Source: Bolinopsis microptera (Eukaryota > Ctenophora > Tentaculata > Lobata > Bolinopsidae). From it: a stretch of 64,000 nucleotides of DNA. Below are positions 1 through 10,926 of the stretch, one piece after another; within the stretch, counting starts at the first letter, position 1; each line of letters opens with the position of its first letter. The notes beneath the pieces are model-generated. The model was not told where the DNA came from, made no database searches, and saw nothing but the letters and a program-made list of their open reading frames with translations. The stretch is taken from contig NC_087082.1 of assembly GCF_026151205.1 (NCBI RefSeq), forward strand, positions 15,099,365 to 15,163,364, in the 5' to 3' direction. Position numbers and translations under genes: made by a program.

Positions 1-237
1 CGTCCAGTCAACCAGTCAGGCAGTCATTGCACTTATATTGTGTCAGTTCAAATCAATCACTATAAGATGCTACTCCAGGATAACTTGATAACTTATCCTC
101 CAGCACCATTTTTATATATATATATATTTTTCCCTCTTTTAAACCATTCCAGTACATTGTGCAGAAAGTTGGAGCTTTACAATTTTGGAAGGATGCAAGG
201 ATACCGATCTGATATCAATCGTAAATAATAAAAAATA

Positions 238-394
238 CTCTAGCACAATTATAACTGCAATGTTACAGAACTCCAAATGCTTAATGAACACTTTTGCAGG
301 TACCACGTATTCACACTCAAAATTGAGTTTCGTCAGTTTCCGATAAGAGATTGGGACGGGTTCTATAAACAAACAAACAAACAAACAACATTAA
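238..394 (+). repeat. SINE-like repeat, copy 1
   Basis: This segment matches 24237-24409: both share a stretch after an AATGCTTAATGAACAC-type junction and end in a run of CAAA units. The head hairpin that is perfect in the other copy is degraded here. Sequence to the right (from about 391) is paralogous to 15985-16310, which lacks this repeat, so it is an insertion in the gene A copy or lies at the edge of the duplicated block. No clear target duplication was found. Non-LTR-mobilised short repeat is the likely class. Confidence 0.5.
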
Positions 395-718
395 AATTTA
401 ATAACGGAACATTTTTTCCTGTTCAGATCAACAAACATGACGTGCTATAATTTAAAGTTTATCTTTGCGTTTCTGTTTTATAATGTACAGTTTTTTACCT
501 TATTTTGGCTTTTATCCATTTATAGATTTACCAAAATTACACAACGTTAGGTATTTTGCCACTAAGAAGCTGAGTGATGGTCAGAGTTAAAAGCTTCTTC
601 ATTAGTGTTTTTGATACCCCATTAATCTCCTCTCCCTATACATAAAAATTTTGTAACTACTGATTCCAGTTTATAAATATCATTATTAGGATAAGAGTAC
701 CAAAGATATCATAATTAC

Positions 719-2359
719 CTGTAGCTGTTTGATATCTGTAGTGCGTTGAAATCTTGTCCTTTCTCCTTCCACCAGGAGTATGGAACTGCAATCCGGATAG
801 TGTGTTCCTCATCGTGCATTTTTCATCCTCATACCTGTCTTCATACACCCAGGTGACCTCCAGAACACCATCAAACCATATTTGTAGTTGAGTTGACGTC
901 TTCAGGAATGTCAGAACACCAGCTTGTTGGAAGAAAGGTGCTTCTGTCTTTACGGCGTCAGAGCTCCCATCACACTTACCGGCAGTTACCATGTGTGCAG
1001 TGTCAAATATGAACCAGCCTATTCCCCTCATCGTCCATCGGATATCGTTACTAGCATCTATCTTCTTGTCAGTCCTGATCTGGAACCTTTTACCCTCCAC
1101 TATCTCAGTTATCAAAGTGCCTCTTTCTGCATCTGCAGGAACTGGGATCCACTCACTATACTGAGTATCTAGGGAGATAGAGAATGATCAGTTTTGGTTT
1201 TATGTCAAATGTTAAACACTAAACTAAAAAAGATGAAATTATCAAAATAGTGACAGAATTAACGTGTCATGTGTGAATACGGGACACTATGTTGTGCAAT
1301 TTGAACCACATCAGACCATTTCTTTCCGTATTATTATATTTTCCGTCAATAGGAGGGCCTGTTTCCTCAGAAACTTAATTTTGTTAAGGGTAAAAGTAAA
1401 AGTAAGGGTAAGTGTTTGAACTTTTATCCCTAGGTAAAATTGTACCCACCATGAAACGTGATCTTGTACACCTGGTTTGCCCATGGCCCACCTTCACCAT
1501 CATCTCCACAAGCATTAGACACTCCATATTTATTGTAGGTCTCTTCAGCATCTGTTGCACTTGCACACTCACCTCCATCCTGTAGAGCAAATACTCTGTA
1601 TCCAAAGAACAAGGCTGCCTTGAGGCACTTTTCATACGCATCAGTTCTTGATTTGTGATTATCATTGAGTAGAGTGTGTTTCTTTTCAATCAGCTGTATA
1701 GCTCTATCTGCTGTATCTTTCCAGCAACAAAGATACTCTATGACCATCTCTGGGTCGTCTGAAAAAGAAATCATTTTATTAGGAAGGATTATATATTCAC
1801 TTTTTCATAAATCTATATAACTTAATAATTGTGGTTTTCCTAAAAATACAACTTCCAGAGCAGATTCTGATGTTAGGGTTCGGGCGCGAGGTCATTGGGT
1901 CCGAAAGTCGCAGTAACCCGAGGGCCGCAGTCAATGTGCACACTGTATGAGTGTATCTCGACATACACTGTATATCGTCACGCATGTTATATCGCCATGT
2001 AGTAGAATGCCTTACAGTTATTGGACGATAAGATACGATCAGTAATGTCAGAGCTTAAAAACAGTATAATTTTTGGGTGTGTTACTGCTTCATCCTAAAT
2101 TTTTATTTCTGTATTAAGTAATTTAAAAGGTTCATTTATATTTTATATGTTAGTGTTACGGATCATCCGATCATCATCTTATTTTTTAAATTATGATCTG
2201 ACATAACAGTATTATTAAAAGATTTTAATTCCAACTCTATATAAAATTTGTAAGTACGAAAGTAGATTTTTTATTCGACTTACGTGATAGTGGCATACTA
2301 GATGTTGATACAACACTCATCAGCAGTAGAAATACACCAAATATATGGTTTCTTGTCAT
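719..2359 (-). CDS. Gene A: secreted/surface protein, 5' exons (partial)
   Basis: Three exons are supported by in-phase splice sites. Exon 1 (2359-2284) begins with ATG and encodes a hydrophobic signal peptide (MTRNHIFGVFLLLMSVVSTS), ending at a GTAAGT donor. Exon 2 (1758-1450) encodes a Cys-containing domain with CCWKDTADRAIQ, a central YRVFALQDGGECASATDAEE and a closing GGPWANQVYKI block. I have seen this domain type in invertebrate extracellular proteins but cannot name it. Exon 3 (1168-719) encodes a ~150-residue, probably beta-rich domain with WFDGVLEVTWVYED and HYRYQT. All junctions are phase 1. Downstream exons would lie left of the window or have been lost; position 391 on is intron paralogous to 15985-16310. 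The closest relative is gene A' at 12070-20970. A secreted or membrane location follows from the signal peptide; ligand and role are unknown. Confidence 0.72.
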
Positions 2360-3222
2360 TTCTAAAATTGTTAAGCTTAAGTAATTAAATCAAAAAAGCC
2401 GCATGTTTCAACTGAATCTGAAAACCGAAATATTTTCAACATTATTATGTAGCTAATGATTTAAATACAGCTATGTAAGTGTAACGGAACAGAAATATTA
2501 CGTCCATTGGAGTATTGAAATGAAAAGGGGGAAGCCAAGGGGTATTTTGGGGTATTATAGGGAATGCCTTAATGGATTTTGGAAATCCCCCGTAAAAAAG
2601 TCCCCCATAATACCCCAAATTTATTCTAAATATTCATTGTGGGCAACAGTTTATGTTTTCACAAACCAGTTTTAGTCCATTGTTCAATGCATGTTTTAGA
2701 ATGTGTTTTTTTAAACACATTTTTTAGACTCAACAGCCAAATTTCGGAACTGTTGCTCTGCTCATGCTTATGACTTATAGTTATTAAATTACTATATTCC
2801 CCTTTATACTCATGGATCTGGTGACATTCCCGTCTTAACCATTTTGGCCCCGAGGCCGGGTTTGAGACTTGGAATACGTCAAGGAACCGATCGGAAACAA
2901 ATTTGGCTTGGGTAGAAATTTTAATTAAGGAGTATGTTGCAGTTTTGCGCAATCGACCACGTTTTTTTTGGTGCTTTTGCAACTTTGAGATAAAACTTTG
3001 GCCTCTGATTAGACTTGTACATAAAGATTTCAATGTCTTATGACATTAGGACATTAGTTATGAGGCTGCACCTATTTGCGCTCTGGTGATAATATCAATT
3101 ACAGATACAAGATATCTCGGCTTCTGGAGAGCTAAATGCTCAACTTGGACATTTAAATTTTTTAAATGACCACATTGAGTTAAGTAGAGCATAATGTCAT
3201 AGTTCTCAGTCATTAGTCATTA
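2360..3222. other. Upstream of gene A; no gene seen
   Basis: This AT-rich stretch upstream of the gene A start codon would hold its promoter, but no element is recognisable. Around 2540-2640 a TTTGGGGTATTAT block is repeated in inverted orientation, giving a weak MITE-like hairpin. A 124-codon open frame at 2659-3033 on the minus strand has no recognisable domain and is not called. Confidence 0.35.
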
Positions 3223-4424
3223 GAGTTAAGAGCTTAAATTGGACAGTAAAATGATCATACTGAGTGGGGTAAAGCCTAGTTTCAACGTCCTCAGCTCAGG
3301 TATAAGGCTGTCGAGTTAGACCAAAAGCTTGCAAATTTCACCCCCAGAAAAACCAGGTTATGTCAAAGCAACAGCTCCAAGTTGGCGTTTTCAATATTAC
3401 AACGCGAGTAAGCTCGCTGCTAGGGTAGGAGAGGCTATGACATTAGTATGCTAATCCTCTGGGGCTCTTTAAAGAATAGAAAACGTAGAGAGGACAGTCA
3501 GGAATCTTCCTTGCCTTCAAACCTTTTGTTTCACACATTTCCTGGCCTCACGAGTTCTTGGATTAGCCTAGAACACCAGATAATTTTGAACAATTTGATG
3601 GCTCGTATACGATTCTTGCAACCACGCTAAATATTCAACGCTCATTTTAGTGGATCTATCTGGCGTCCTGGTGGATTTTATCGATCGCATTAACCTTTAA
3701 ACCTATTGTCATAGCGGAGCAATATACACGCCCAAAACAACGATAGAGGAGCGGTTTACACGCTCACAAGCAACCACGTCTGTTTCTAACCTATGTTAAG
3801 GAATGGACTTGCCATCTCTACAACAAAGGAAAAGCTCTAATAGCCTCTACTAACCTTAGAACCGCAGCATAATCGCTCTACCCACTGGCACATAACACCT
3901 TCCACAGGAAACTGACACGCTCACAGGCTCCCACGTCTCTTGTAACCCCAGGACTCTAACAGGCTTACAGGCTTCCACATCTGATCTCTTGTTGCCACAG
4001 GATTTGATTTTGGATCGGACACTCAAAACAACGATAAAAGAGCTGCAGTCTACAGTGACGTTACAGGAACACTGCATACTCCTACGAGTTGAACGCAGCA
4101 GGCCAATACCTCCCCTGGAAGTCCCTGTCTCTCCGTCTTTAACCCGACGGGGTTGCACCAGGGGTGGTGGTAACAGAGCTTCAAGACTCTCTGAGTCTGT
4201 TTTCGATCTATGAATATGGTATATACCTTAGGAGTCTCTCTCTCCAGCAGCAGGAGTTTGAGACATAGAGACGCGTTGTGAGAGCCACTGAAAGGAAGGC
4301 TTACAGTCGACGCTGACCAATCAAAAGAAGAATAGACCAAAACCTATTTTTACGCTCTCTCTTTGAAACTATGCTCTACAAGATCATTCTGAATGTTTTA
4401 CTGTCCAATTTAAGCTCCTAACTC
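3223..4424. mobile_element. 1.2-kb element with ~29-bp imperfect terminal inverted repeats
   Basis: The left end (3223-3251, GAGTTAAGAGCTTAAATTGG...) is the near-exact reverse complement of 4396-4424. The interior from about 3778 is shared with 50085-51057 and includes copies of the CACGCTCACAGGCT monomer that is tandemly amplified there. No coding capacity was seen, so it is a non-autonomous TIR element or a composite. No clear target duplication. Confidence 0.5.
3778..4332 (+). repeat. Dispersed repeat DR-A, copy 1
   Basis: Collinear with 50085-51057 from a shared block around TTTCTAACCTATG through the shared GACCAATCAAAAGA end. The second copy is longer mainly because the CACGCTCACAGGCT monomers between them were amplified. 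Both copies contain TGGAAGTCCCTGTCTCTC and a CCAGCAGCAGGAGTT block. No coding signature. Confidence 0.65.
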
Positions 4425-4427
4425 CAA

Positions 4428-5018
4428 TCAGAAACCAAGTTATTTTGATTTTAAGTGCTGTAGTCGCAACACGCGACAGTATACAACTCAGCATTGCTAT
4501 GAATGAGAACTTTGACATTTCAACAAGACCACATTTATGTAACATTGATAAATGGACAATGATATTTAGTTTTGATATGTTTATTAAAAAAATTGTATAC
4601 TCCAGAGCAGTGGCGTAATGTCCCCCCCCCCCCCTCTAGGGGATTGAAATTAAATTATAGATCCACTATCTCCGCTGAAATAAAGCGTCCCCTGTTGGCG
4701 CCCTCCATGAAGGAGTTTGGTCTTCGTCAATTGTCAAGGAGCTTGCGGAGAGTTTCTGGAGGATTGAAGGGGAGGAGAACGTTGAGTGCGAGCAAAATCA
4801 GCTCTTAGATCTACCTTCCACTATTTCCAGCTCTACCCAGCTAACACTAGTATCATCTAATTATAGATTTTCACTAGCCTCAAGGGAACCTCTGCTCTAT
4901 CCAACTACCACCAGCAATCAGCACACAGCACCCTCAAACTGCAGCTGTTATATATGATCATTTCATTATCTTTGTTACAATGAACAATTTACATCGCTAA
5001 ACTTTCTCATGTCTTTAT
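4428..5018. other. Repeat-flanked spacer, no gene seen
   Basis: Between the 3.2-kb TIR element and the outer boundary of the large inverted arm. It contains a run of 13 C near 4621. Short open frames (for example 4572-4808, plus) show no recognisable domain. Confidence 0.3.
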
Positions 5019-5724
5019 CACAATGCTGGCAAGCATTACCGTCGCCCTTATATTCACAACACTATTTACCCCCTATACGATTATATCCCCTTTATTGTTT
5101 TCCAGGCATTAAGACTCATCGAAAGTAGTTCAGCAGGTACATTTAAGTTCAAAACATTCTAATTCAATGTTGAAGATGACAGGAATAAGAAATAGTTATA
5201 TGGAGGTTTTTAAGAAATTTGCGCAAAATACGCGCCAGCATGTTATACGAAATTAGGTAAAAAACCCAAAATCGCCATATTCAGGTGCCTTAAAAACCAT
5301 GTTAAAATTGAGTTAGAGATCTGAAACTTTGCAGGGCGTCTAGACCTTGTCCAAATCGACTGTAAAAAAAATGTCATGTTTCAGGAGTATCGGGAAGTGG
5401 GTTTTCTGGAACCCCTGTTTTACAACAGATTGTCGTGAAGATATATATATACTATATACAACTGGTTTTCTTCTCTTATAGAAAAAGGGCTCTACTAGCT
5501 GTAGCTAGGAGCATGAAATATCGGTACAAAGCAAACTATGCAAATGTCAAACTATAAGTTTCATGTTTGAAAAGCAATCTTCAGTGACATAATTAACATA
5601 AAAATGGCAAACATAATACAACACAGTGCTCCTTTATCAAATTTTATAATTAACAATTAACAATTACTCAATACTACTAAACCTATATAAATAACTACAA
5701 ATCCTAATAACTAATAAATACTAA

Positions 5725-7539
5725 CTAAATATGTCTAACTAAGAATTTCCTAGAGTGCCTACATTTAGAAATAATTTCTGATCTTTTATTAATAATGCCT
5801 GGGGTTTTAAGTATGTATAGTTTCTCGTCTAAGCAGAGGCCACAATGCCCCGCTCCAGCCTTATATTTCTTCGATTTAGTAATAATCTTCCAGTCTATGC
5901 TATATTCAATCATCTTCTCCTTGAGGTCCCATATCAATTTTGATAACTCGGTACTCAGTCTGTGCTTAGAATTCTTAAAACTTTGTCGATGATTGTACCA
6001 CCGTGTCTTAAAACTGTTTTCAGTCAATCCAATATAGGCCGTTTCCTTGTTAGATGCCGTTTTAACGGTTGCTTGGTATACTATGCATTTGGCCAGACAT
6101 TGTCCTTTGAGGGGGCACTTCGAGGCGTCTCTGCAATTACACTCTTTTTCTGGAGCTTTTTTCTTTTCAGATTGTTTCTCTAGGACTGATTTGTTGTGCC
6201 CTTTGAGTATCCTTCCCAAACTGGGCATGCAGCAATAGCTTATTTTCACGGTATTCCTATTGATGATTTTATGTAACGGTAGGTTTTTCGGGAAATGCTT
6301 ATCGATAAGAGCGAAGAACTTTCTTCCGATGTTGGTTGAAACGTTTGCACTGAATGGGGGATTGTACCATATGATGTTCCTCTTCCGCGATCTCTTTCTC
6401 TTTTTAGGCGGTGGTGTTTTATAATCGATGGTGTGACTATATCCGCTATCTCTAAGTGCCTTCTCATAATCGCTTTTGGCTTCATTTAGGCATGTCTTGT
6501 TGCTGGATATGCTTATCAATCGTGATTCTATCATTGAGGGTAAGTTCTTCAATATGATGGGAGGATGATTGGATTCTGCGTTAATGTACAATGGTGTGTC
6601 ATTTGGTTTCCTATAAGGTCTGTATGACTTGTCTGTTAGGTCGAGCACGACATCTAAGAAATCAACCGAATGCTGACAGAGATCCACCGTTATTTTTAGG
6701 CCTTCTTTTTGGAATAGTGAGTGTAGTTGCTTCCTAATTTTATCAAGACGCTGGCCGTTGGTTTTATTAATTACTGCAAGTCCGTCATCCCGGTATAATC
6801 CTAGGTACTGCTGCGGAATGATCTTTTTTATTTTGCTTAGAAGGTAAAGTCCGATTATTTCTGATGTTTCAGCTCCGTCCAAGCTTCCCATTGTGACGTC
6901 AAAGTTTGTGTCGGATTTCTTTACCCAACATTTGTTGCTGTTCATTAGAAGGGATTCCTTACTGAGTGTAATAATCTCTTGTTCATCTTCAGGGATGTGT
7001 ACTATCGTAGAAGCGTATTTTAATGCACGGTCTAGGAGATCTGCCGTGATTGATGGGTAGAATTCCTGTATGTCGAACTTTAGAAATCGTGCCATTTTTA
7101 GGTCTTTCAAGTCTTTAAACCATGTTAAAACTTCTGTGGTGCTCTTCCATAAATTGTCCCCTGTTTCGAGTTTTATTGCAGAGATCAGTTTTTCTAGGAT
7201 TTTCTTACTGACACTTCCTAAATTGGAGTTAGCGGGGTTAATTAATCTGCATTTAGTGTTGCTTGTAAAATTATCTTTGTGGTCTTTCAGTGTGATGAAG
7301 CATGGAGTTTCTGTGTAGCACTCCATCTTGTCGTCGATTTTAAGTTTTCTAGCTAGTATGTTAGTTCTTCTATCAATGTCTTCTTTTGTTCCGTTAGGTG
7401 CGACTTTGTAGTCCTTTGTGATGTTCTCGTGTAGCAGTTGGTTATATTTCTCTGGGTCTAATTGGTACAGATTTGATGTTTTATCTGCCTCTACAACAAC
7501 TTTCCCGCCTGATTTTAGTTTCTTGAGATCATTCTGCAT
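5725..7539 (-). CDS. Penelope-like reverse transcriptase with C-terminal GIY-YIG endonuclease (left copy)
   Basis: This 604-residue frame is intact. Residues about 10-45 match the start of the RT fingers (GGKVVVEADKTSNLY). FLKFDIQEFYPSI at 152-164 carries the first catalytic Asp, and YRDDG at 249-253 is the catalytic motif, with Arg in place of the commoner Ala or Met. A basic stretch KKRKRSRKR (379-387) could serve as a nuclear signal. A Cys-rich knuckle begins at 466 (ECNC, then three more Cys by 485), followed by the GIY-YIG-type nuclease: CIVYQA (485-490), AYIG (502-505), KTRWYNH (511-517) with its Arg, and a downstream Glu in LDEKLYIL. This order (RT then nuclease) is that of canonical EN-plus Penelope-like elements. 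The product would copy its RNA at a nicked chromosomal site. The N-terminus appears truncated. It differs from the right copy at one residue (Thr211 here, Ala there). Confidence 0.9.
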   Translation of the reverse strand: MQNDLKKLKSGGKVVVEADKTSNLYQLDPEKYNQLLHENITKDYKVAPNGTKEDIDRRTNILARKLKIDDKMECYTETPCFITLKDHKDNFTSNTKCRLINPANSNLGSVSKKILEKLISAIKLETGDNLWKSTTEVLTWFKDLKDLKMARFLKFDIQEFYPSITADLLDRALKYASTIVHIPEDEQEIITLSKESLLMNSNKCWVKKSDTNFDVTMGSLDGAETSEIIGLYLLSKIKKIIPQQYLGLYRDDGLAVINKTNGQRLDKIRKQLHSLFQKEGLKITVDLCQHSVDFLDVVLDLTDKSYRPYRKPNDTPLYINAESNHPPIILKNLPSMIESRLISISSNKTCLNEAKSDYEKALRDSGYSHTIDYKTPPPKKRKRSRKRNIIWYNPPFSANVSTNIGRKFFALIDKHFPKNLPLHKIINRNTVKISYCCMPSLGRILKGHNKSVLEKQSEKKKAPEKECNCRDASKCPLKGQCLAKCIVYQATVKTASNKETAYIGLTENSFKTRWYNHRQSFKNSKHRLSTELSKLIWDLKEKMIEYSIDWKIITKSKKYKAGAGHCGLCLDEKLYILKTPGIINKRSEIISKCRHSRKFLVRHI

Positions 7540-7550
7540 TTCAGAGCGAA

Positions 7551-9365
7551 ATGCAGAATGATCTCAAGAAACTAAAATCAGGCGGGAAAGTTGTTGTAGA
7601 GGCAGATAAAACATCAAATCTGTACCAATTAGACCCAGAGAAATATAACCAACTGCTACACGAGAACATCACAAAGGACTACAAAGTCGCACCTAACGGA
7701 ACAAAAGAAGACATTGATAGAAGAACTAACATACTAGCTAGAAAACTTAAAATCGACGACAAGATGGAGTGCTACACAGAAACTCCATGCTTCATCACAC
7801 TGAAAGACCACAAAGATAATTTTACAAGCAACACTAAATGCAGATTAATTAACCCCGCTAACTCCAATTTAGGAAGTGTCAGTAAGAAAATCCTAGAAAA
7901 ACTGATCTCTGCAATAAAACTCGAAACAGGGGACAATTTATGGAAGAGCACCACAGAAGTTTTAACATGGTTTAAAGACTTGAAAGACCTAAAAATGGCA
8001 CGATTTCTAAAGTTCGACATACAGGAATTCTACCCATCAATCACGGCAGATCTCCTAGACCGTGCATTAAAATACGCTTCTACGATAGTACACATCCCTG
8101 AAGATGAACAAGAGATTATTACACTCAGTAAGGAATCCCTTCTAATGAACAGCAACAAATGTTGGGTAAAGAAATCCGACGCAAACTTTGACGTCACAAT
8201 GGGAAGCTTGGACGGAGCTGAAACATCAGAAATAATCGGACTTTACCTTCTAAGCAAAATAAAAAAGATCATTCCGCAGCAGTACCTAGGATTATACCGG
8301 GATGACGGACTTGCAGTAATTAATAAAACCAACGGCCAGCGTCTTGATAAAATTAGGAAGCAACTACACTCACTATTCCAAAAAGAAGGCCTAAAAATAA
8401 CGGTGGATCTCTGTCAGCATTCGGTTGATTTCTTAGATGTCGTGCTCGACCTAACAGACAAGTCATACAGACCTTATAGGAAACCAAATGACACACCATT
8501 GTACATTAACGCAGAATCCAATCATCCTCCCATCATATTGAAGAACTTACCCTCAATGATAGAATCACGATTGATAAGCATATCCAGCAACAAGACATGC
8601 CTAAATGAAGCCAAAAGCGATTATGAGAAGGCACTTAGAGATAGCGGATATAGTCACACCATCGATTATAAAACACCACCGCCTAAAAAGAGAAAGAGAT
8701 CGCGGAAGAGGAACATCATATGGTACAATCCCCCATTCAGTGCAAACGTTTCAACCAACATCGGAAGAAAGTTCTTCGCTCTTATCGATAAGCATTTCCC
8801 GAAAAACCTACCGTTACATAAAATCATCAATAGGAATACCGTGAAAATAAGCTATTGCTGCATGCCCAGTTTGGGAAGGATACTCAAAGGGCACAACAAA
8901 TCAGTCCTAGAGAAACAATCTGAAAAGAAAAAAGCTCCAGAAAAAGAGTGTAATTGCAGAGACGCCTCGAAGTGCCCCCTCAAAGGACAATGTCTGGCCA
9001 AATGCATAGTATACCAAGCAACCGTTAAAACGGCATCTAACAAGGAAACGGCCTATATTGGATTGACTGAAAACAGTTTTAAGACACGGTGGTACAATCA
9101 TCGACAAAGTTTTAAGAATTCTAAGCACAGACTGAGTACCGAGTTATCAAAATTGATATGGGACCTCAAGGAGAAGATGATTGAATATAGCATAGACTGG
9201 AAGATTATTACTAAATCGAAGAAATATAAGGCTGGAGCGGGGCATTGTGGCCTCTGCTTAGACGAGAAACTATACATACTTAAAACCCCAGGCATTATTA
9301 ATAAAAGATCAGAAATTATTTCTAAATGTAGGCACTCTAGGAAATTCTTAGTTAGACATATTTAG
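7551..9365 (+). CDS. Penelope-like reverse transcriptase with C-terminal GIY-YIG endonuclease (right copy)
   Basis: Mirror image of the frame at 5725-7539, separated from it by 11 bp, with the same 604-residue product except Ala at residue 211. RT motifs (DIQEFYPSI, YRDDG), basic stretch, Cys knuckle and GIY-YIG-type nuclease are all intact. Neither copy has a visible promoter, because transcription would have to begin inside the opposite copy's 5' end. A transcript reading through both would fold into a ~2-kb double-stranded RNA. The extreme similarity implies recent formation or conversion between halves. Confidence 0.9.
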   Translation: MQNDLKKLKSGGKVVVEADKTSNLYQLDPEKYNQLLHENITKDYKVAPNGTKEDIDRRTNILARKLKIDDKMECYTETPCFITLKDHKDNFTSNTKCRLINPANSNLGSVSKKILEKLISAIKLETGDNLWKSTTEVLTWFKDLKDLKMARFLKFDIQEFYPSITADLLDRALKYASTIVHIPEDEQEIITLSKESLLMNSNKCWVKKSDANFDVTMGSLDGAETSEIIGLYLLSKIKKIIPQQYLGLYRDDGLAVINKTNGQRLDKIRKQLHSLFQKEGLKITVDLCQHSVDFLDVVLDLTDKSYRPYRKPNDTPLYINAESNHPPIILKNLPSMIESRLISISSNKTCLNEAKSDYEKALRDSGYSHTIDYKTPPPKKRKRSRKRNIIWYNPPFSANVSTNIGRKFFALIDKHFPKNLPLHKIINRNTVKISYCCMPSLGRILKGHNKSVLEKQSEKKKAPEKECNCRDASKCPLKGQCLAKCIVYQATVKTASNKETAYIGLTENSFKTRWYNHRQSFKNSKHRLSTELSKLIWDLKEKMIEYSIDWKIITKSKKYKAGAGHCGLCLDEKLYILKTPGIINKRSEIISKCRHSRKFLVRHI

Positions 9366-10597
9366 TTAGTATTTATTAGTTATTAGGATTTGTAGTTATT
9401 TATATAGGTTTAGTAGTATTGAGTAATTGTTAATTGTTAATTATAAAATTTGATAAAGGAGCACTGTGTTGTATTATGTTTGCCATTTTTATGTTAATTA
9501 TGTCACTGAAGATTGCTTTTCAAACATGAAACTTATAGTTTGACATTTGCATAGTTTGCTTTGTACCGATATATACTATATATATATATATATAGACGCT
9601 TTTTGCAGTCAATTGTAGCCTACATTTAAGTGTCCGTAGATTCAAAAGTATAAACGATACAGTCATCTCGAACCACAGGTTTTAAAGATAATTGTTTAAG
9701 CTTTAGTTACATTGTATTGAAAAATAATTTAACGTCATCATCATCACTTGATGACGTCATCAAGTTAAGTGTTTTTAAAACTTGACTTTTGACAAAGTAA
9801 CAACTTTTTAAATCGATTTTACACGATTAAGGAGTAATTTTATTCAAAATCTGAGGACATTTTCATCTTAGATAATTGTTCAAGAATTCCGAAAATTTAC
9901 CGGAATAGTTTCCTACCTTGCTCCTTCATAAAGATATTTGCTATTGAAGTTAGTGCTTTTTTGAAGAATAATTTTATAAAAACACAAAAGTTGTGAATTA
10001 GTATTCTCTGGTGTTGGGCCATCCCTTGGGTTGTGGAGCTCAATTTTGCTTCTTAAAGGTGTAAATTGTGTTATAGGCTAGTTTTAAAGTTAAAAATCGA
10101 AAAGTTGCACACGTGGGGACACGCCCTAATTCATTTAAAATAGCTAAAATCGCTAAAAATTTTGATTTTCACGATTTTTATCAACTTTGGAGTCCCGTTG
10201 TGATCCAAGTTCTTTTTGAAATCTTCTGAAACTTTGCATGCTTATCAAACTATATATTAAATACCACTATGCAAAAATGTACGGTGATTCAATATTGTAT
10301 GCGCACGCGACGTCCGCTCAAAGTTTGCACGTGCGAAAGGTGAGAAATTTGCTCATTCGTGATTTCGAATATATTCTGCTTTCCACGATATTTAAATGGC
10401 ATGATATATGAATTTAATGCCAACTTGAATGAGTAAAAAGTGCCATATTCAGTCGGTTATCGACAGAAATACCTAACTAAACACAAGGAAACGTTTTCAA
10501 AGGCAGAATTTCGAAATCGTCGAAATTACCTCCTTGTTAATGAAGTTTCGACTAGCTGTGTAAATTATCCTGACATTATAATCAAAAAGAGATGATA

Positions 10598-10926
10598 TTT
10601 GACCAAAACCCATAATCATGGGTAGAGTGTACCGCTGCCAGTGTCTCTCTTTTCCAAACAAAAGGAAATGATATTAATTTGAGGAACAGTCCGCTAATGC
10701 AAATTGATACCGAGAATGAAATCGGTCGCTCGCTTTTTCCATTCGATCACGGCTTACGAATTGTAATAAAGCTTATTGATTTGAAAAAGCGAGCGACCGA
10801 TTTCATTCTCGGTATCAATTTGCATTAGCGGAAGCTGTTCCTCAAATTAATATCATTTCCTTTTGTTTGGAAAAGAGAGACACTGGCAGCGGTACACTCT
10901 ACCCATGATTATGGGTTTTGGTCAAA
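10598..10926. repeat. 329-bp hairpin (foldback) at the inner end of the left arm
   Basis: It starts ATTTGACCAAAACCCATAAT and ends with the complement ending GGTCAAAT. Arms of about 135 bp flank a ~55-bp loop. The equivalent hairpin ends the right arm (22485-22815), loop in opposite orientation. It coincides with the inner limit of the arm homology, so it is either the terminus of the repeat or a foldback MITE present before the arms were duplicated. Confidence 0.8.

Larger units (their letters stand above)
5441..9590. mobile_element. Head-to-head palindromic dimer of a Penelope-like element
   Basis: The insertion lies in a TA-rich site in the left arm (GTCGTGAAG on the left, TATAGACGCT on the right, both found nearly adjacent in the right arm). 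Positions 5518-9572 form an almost perfect palindrome centred on 7545. Each half contains one 604-codon reverse-transcriptase ORF reading outward plus about 200 bp of 3' sequence. The two halves meet inside a CATTTC-AGAGC-GAAATG junction at the N-terminal ends, so both copies look 5'-truncated. About 75 bp at the far left (5441-5517) has no mirror. Penelope-like elements are known to occur as tandem or inverted partial copies. Confidence 0.85.
5019..10926. repeat. Left arm of the 19.5-kb inverted-repeat structure (interrupted by Penelope pair)
   Basis: The arm consists of 5019-5440 plus 9591-10926 and is the reverse complement of 22485-24471. Matching landmarks: ATCACAATGCTGGCAAGCAT at 5019 against its complement at about 24452-24471; GCGCCAGCATGTTATACGAA near 5232; and the region ending in the hairpin at 10598-10926. 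Insertion of the Penelope-like dimer at 5441-9590 split the arm, because in the right arm the flanking sequences are nearly contiguous around 23845. Arm length without insertion is about 1.76 kb. It is either the TIR of one very large element or one of two opposed copies of the same repeat. Confidence 0.8.

Noticed and set aside
9480-9545. Possible hammerhead ribozyme core (CTGAAGA ... GAAAC) downstream of the Penelope ORF
   Set aside because: Penelope-like elements often carry hammerheads, but here the intervening bases do not form a proper stem II and no matching stem I/III was found.
5518-9572. Palindrome as a pure assembly artefact
   Set aside because: The halves differ by at least one coding change, the outer 75 bp on the left is unmirrored, and both outer flanks match contiguous sequence in the right arm. 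An artefact is not excluded but is less likely.
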